From Kitasatospora phosalacinea (lineage in GTDB: Bacteria; Actinomycetota; Actinomycetes; Streptomycetales; Streptomycetaceae): a DNA stretch of 64,000 nt. How positions within the stretch are numbered: position 1 is the stretch's first letter; each line of letters opens with the position of its first letter. The translations under genes and the position numbers were made by a program. The stretch spans positions 13,932-77,931 of the forward strand of contig NZ_JNWZ01000045.1 in NCBI RefSeq assembly GCF_000716545.1, read 5' to 3'. The notes beneath the pieces were generated by a model that ran no database searches, was not told where the DNA came from, and worked only from the letters and a program-made list of their open reading frames with translations. Of this stretch, positions 63,916 to 64,000 are shown piece after piece.

Positions 63916-64000
63916 ATGGGCAAGTACCTGGTCACGGGCGGTGCCGGTTACGTCGGGAGCGTGGTGGCGGCGCACCTGTTGGAGGCGGGTCACCGGGTGA
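63916..64000 (+). CDS. galE: UDP-glucose 4-epimerase GalE, 5' end
   Basis: Only the first 28 codons are in the window: MGKYLVTGGAGYVGSVVAAH, the NAD-binding Rossmann start (GGAGYVGS) of an extended short-chain dehydrogenase of the GalE type. A GGAGG lies 9 bp upstream of the ATG. The assignment to GalE rather than another nucleotide-sugar epimerase rests on the start sequence and streptomycete synteny. Confidence 0.8.
   Translation, partial: MGKYLVTGGAGYVGSVVAAHLLEAGHRV

Overview
The window is very GC-rich actinobacterial DNA with GTG/TTG starts, tight 4-bp gene overlaps and a core gene order typical of Streptomycetaceae (Streptomyces or Kitasatospora). A full-length two-domain geosmin synthase, an HrdD-type sigma factor, the galU-glp-moaC-mogA-GNAT-sepX block and the rsmA-ispE pair all support this. 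I cannot name the genus or species from the sequence.

Layout. (a) 1-7301: the right part of a RiPP gene cluster, in one operon: end of an ABC exporter, a LanM, a TOMM leader-binding/YcaO cyclodehydratase and a SagB-type azoline dehydrogenase. This is a class II lanthipeptide / azole hybrid. Its precursor gene is not in the window and probably lies upstream. The LanM has an intact phosphate-elimination site, but its LanC-like domain has lost all three zinc ligands, so it may act only as a dehydratase. (b) 7379-10276: an atypical response regulator, a small secreted protein, a hypothetical protein and a TrmB/LuxR-type regulator. (c) 10283-29284: core genes: MurJ, a PAP2 relative, HrdD with a clear SigR-type promoter, MscL, FmdB, MFS, K+/H+ antiporter, penicillin acylase, 5-formyl-THF cyclo-ligase, a GGDEF protein, GalU, Glp, MoaC, MogA, GNAT and SepX/GlpR. 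(d) 29421-36480: tRNA-Ala followed by an accessory-looking stretch: methyltransferase, decayed DUF2199 gene, membrane acyltransferase, a small type VII secretion-like locus and a frameshifted tandem gene copy. (e) 36691-42855: geosmin synthase, a secreted von Willebrand factor A protein with a membrane partner, and an ABC exporter. (f) 42970-49565: a DUF1269 protein, then a 59-bp perfect inverted repeat that duplicates its 3' end and removes the start of an FtsW/RodA gene, followed by two penicillin-binding proteins and an amino-acid permease. (g) 49708-64000: protein mannosyltransferase, RsmI, MetRS, TatD, a Uma2 remnant, RsmA, IspE, an aldo/keto reductase behind a MerR-type promoter, an ABC-F protein, a FUSC protein, tRNA-Thr, an atypical response regulator and the start of galE.

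Main points for a second look: the zinc-less LanM in a lanthipeptide/azole hybrid cluster; the foldback repeat that truncates ftsW, either a real rearrangement or an assembly error; and several decaying genes (CpaB-like, DUF2199, the T7-locus duplicate, Uma2).
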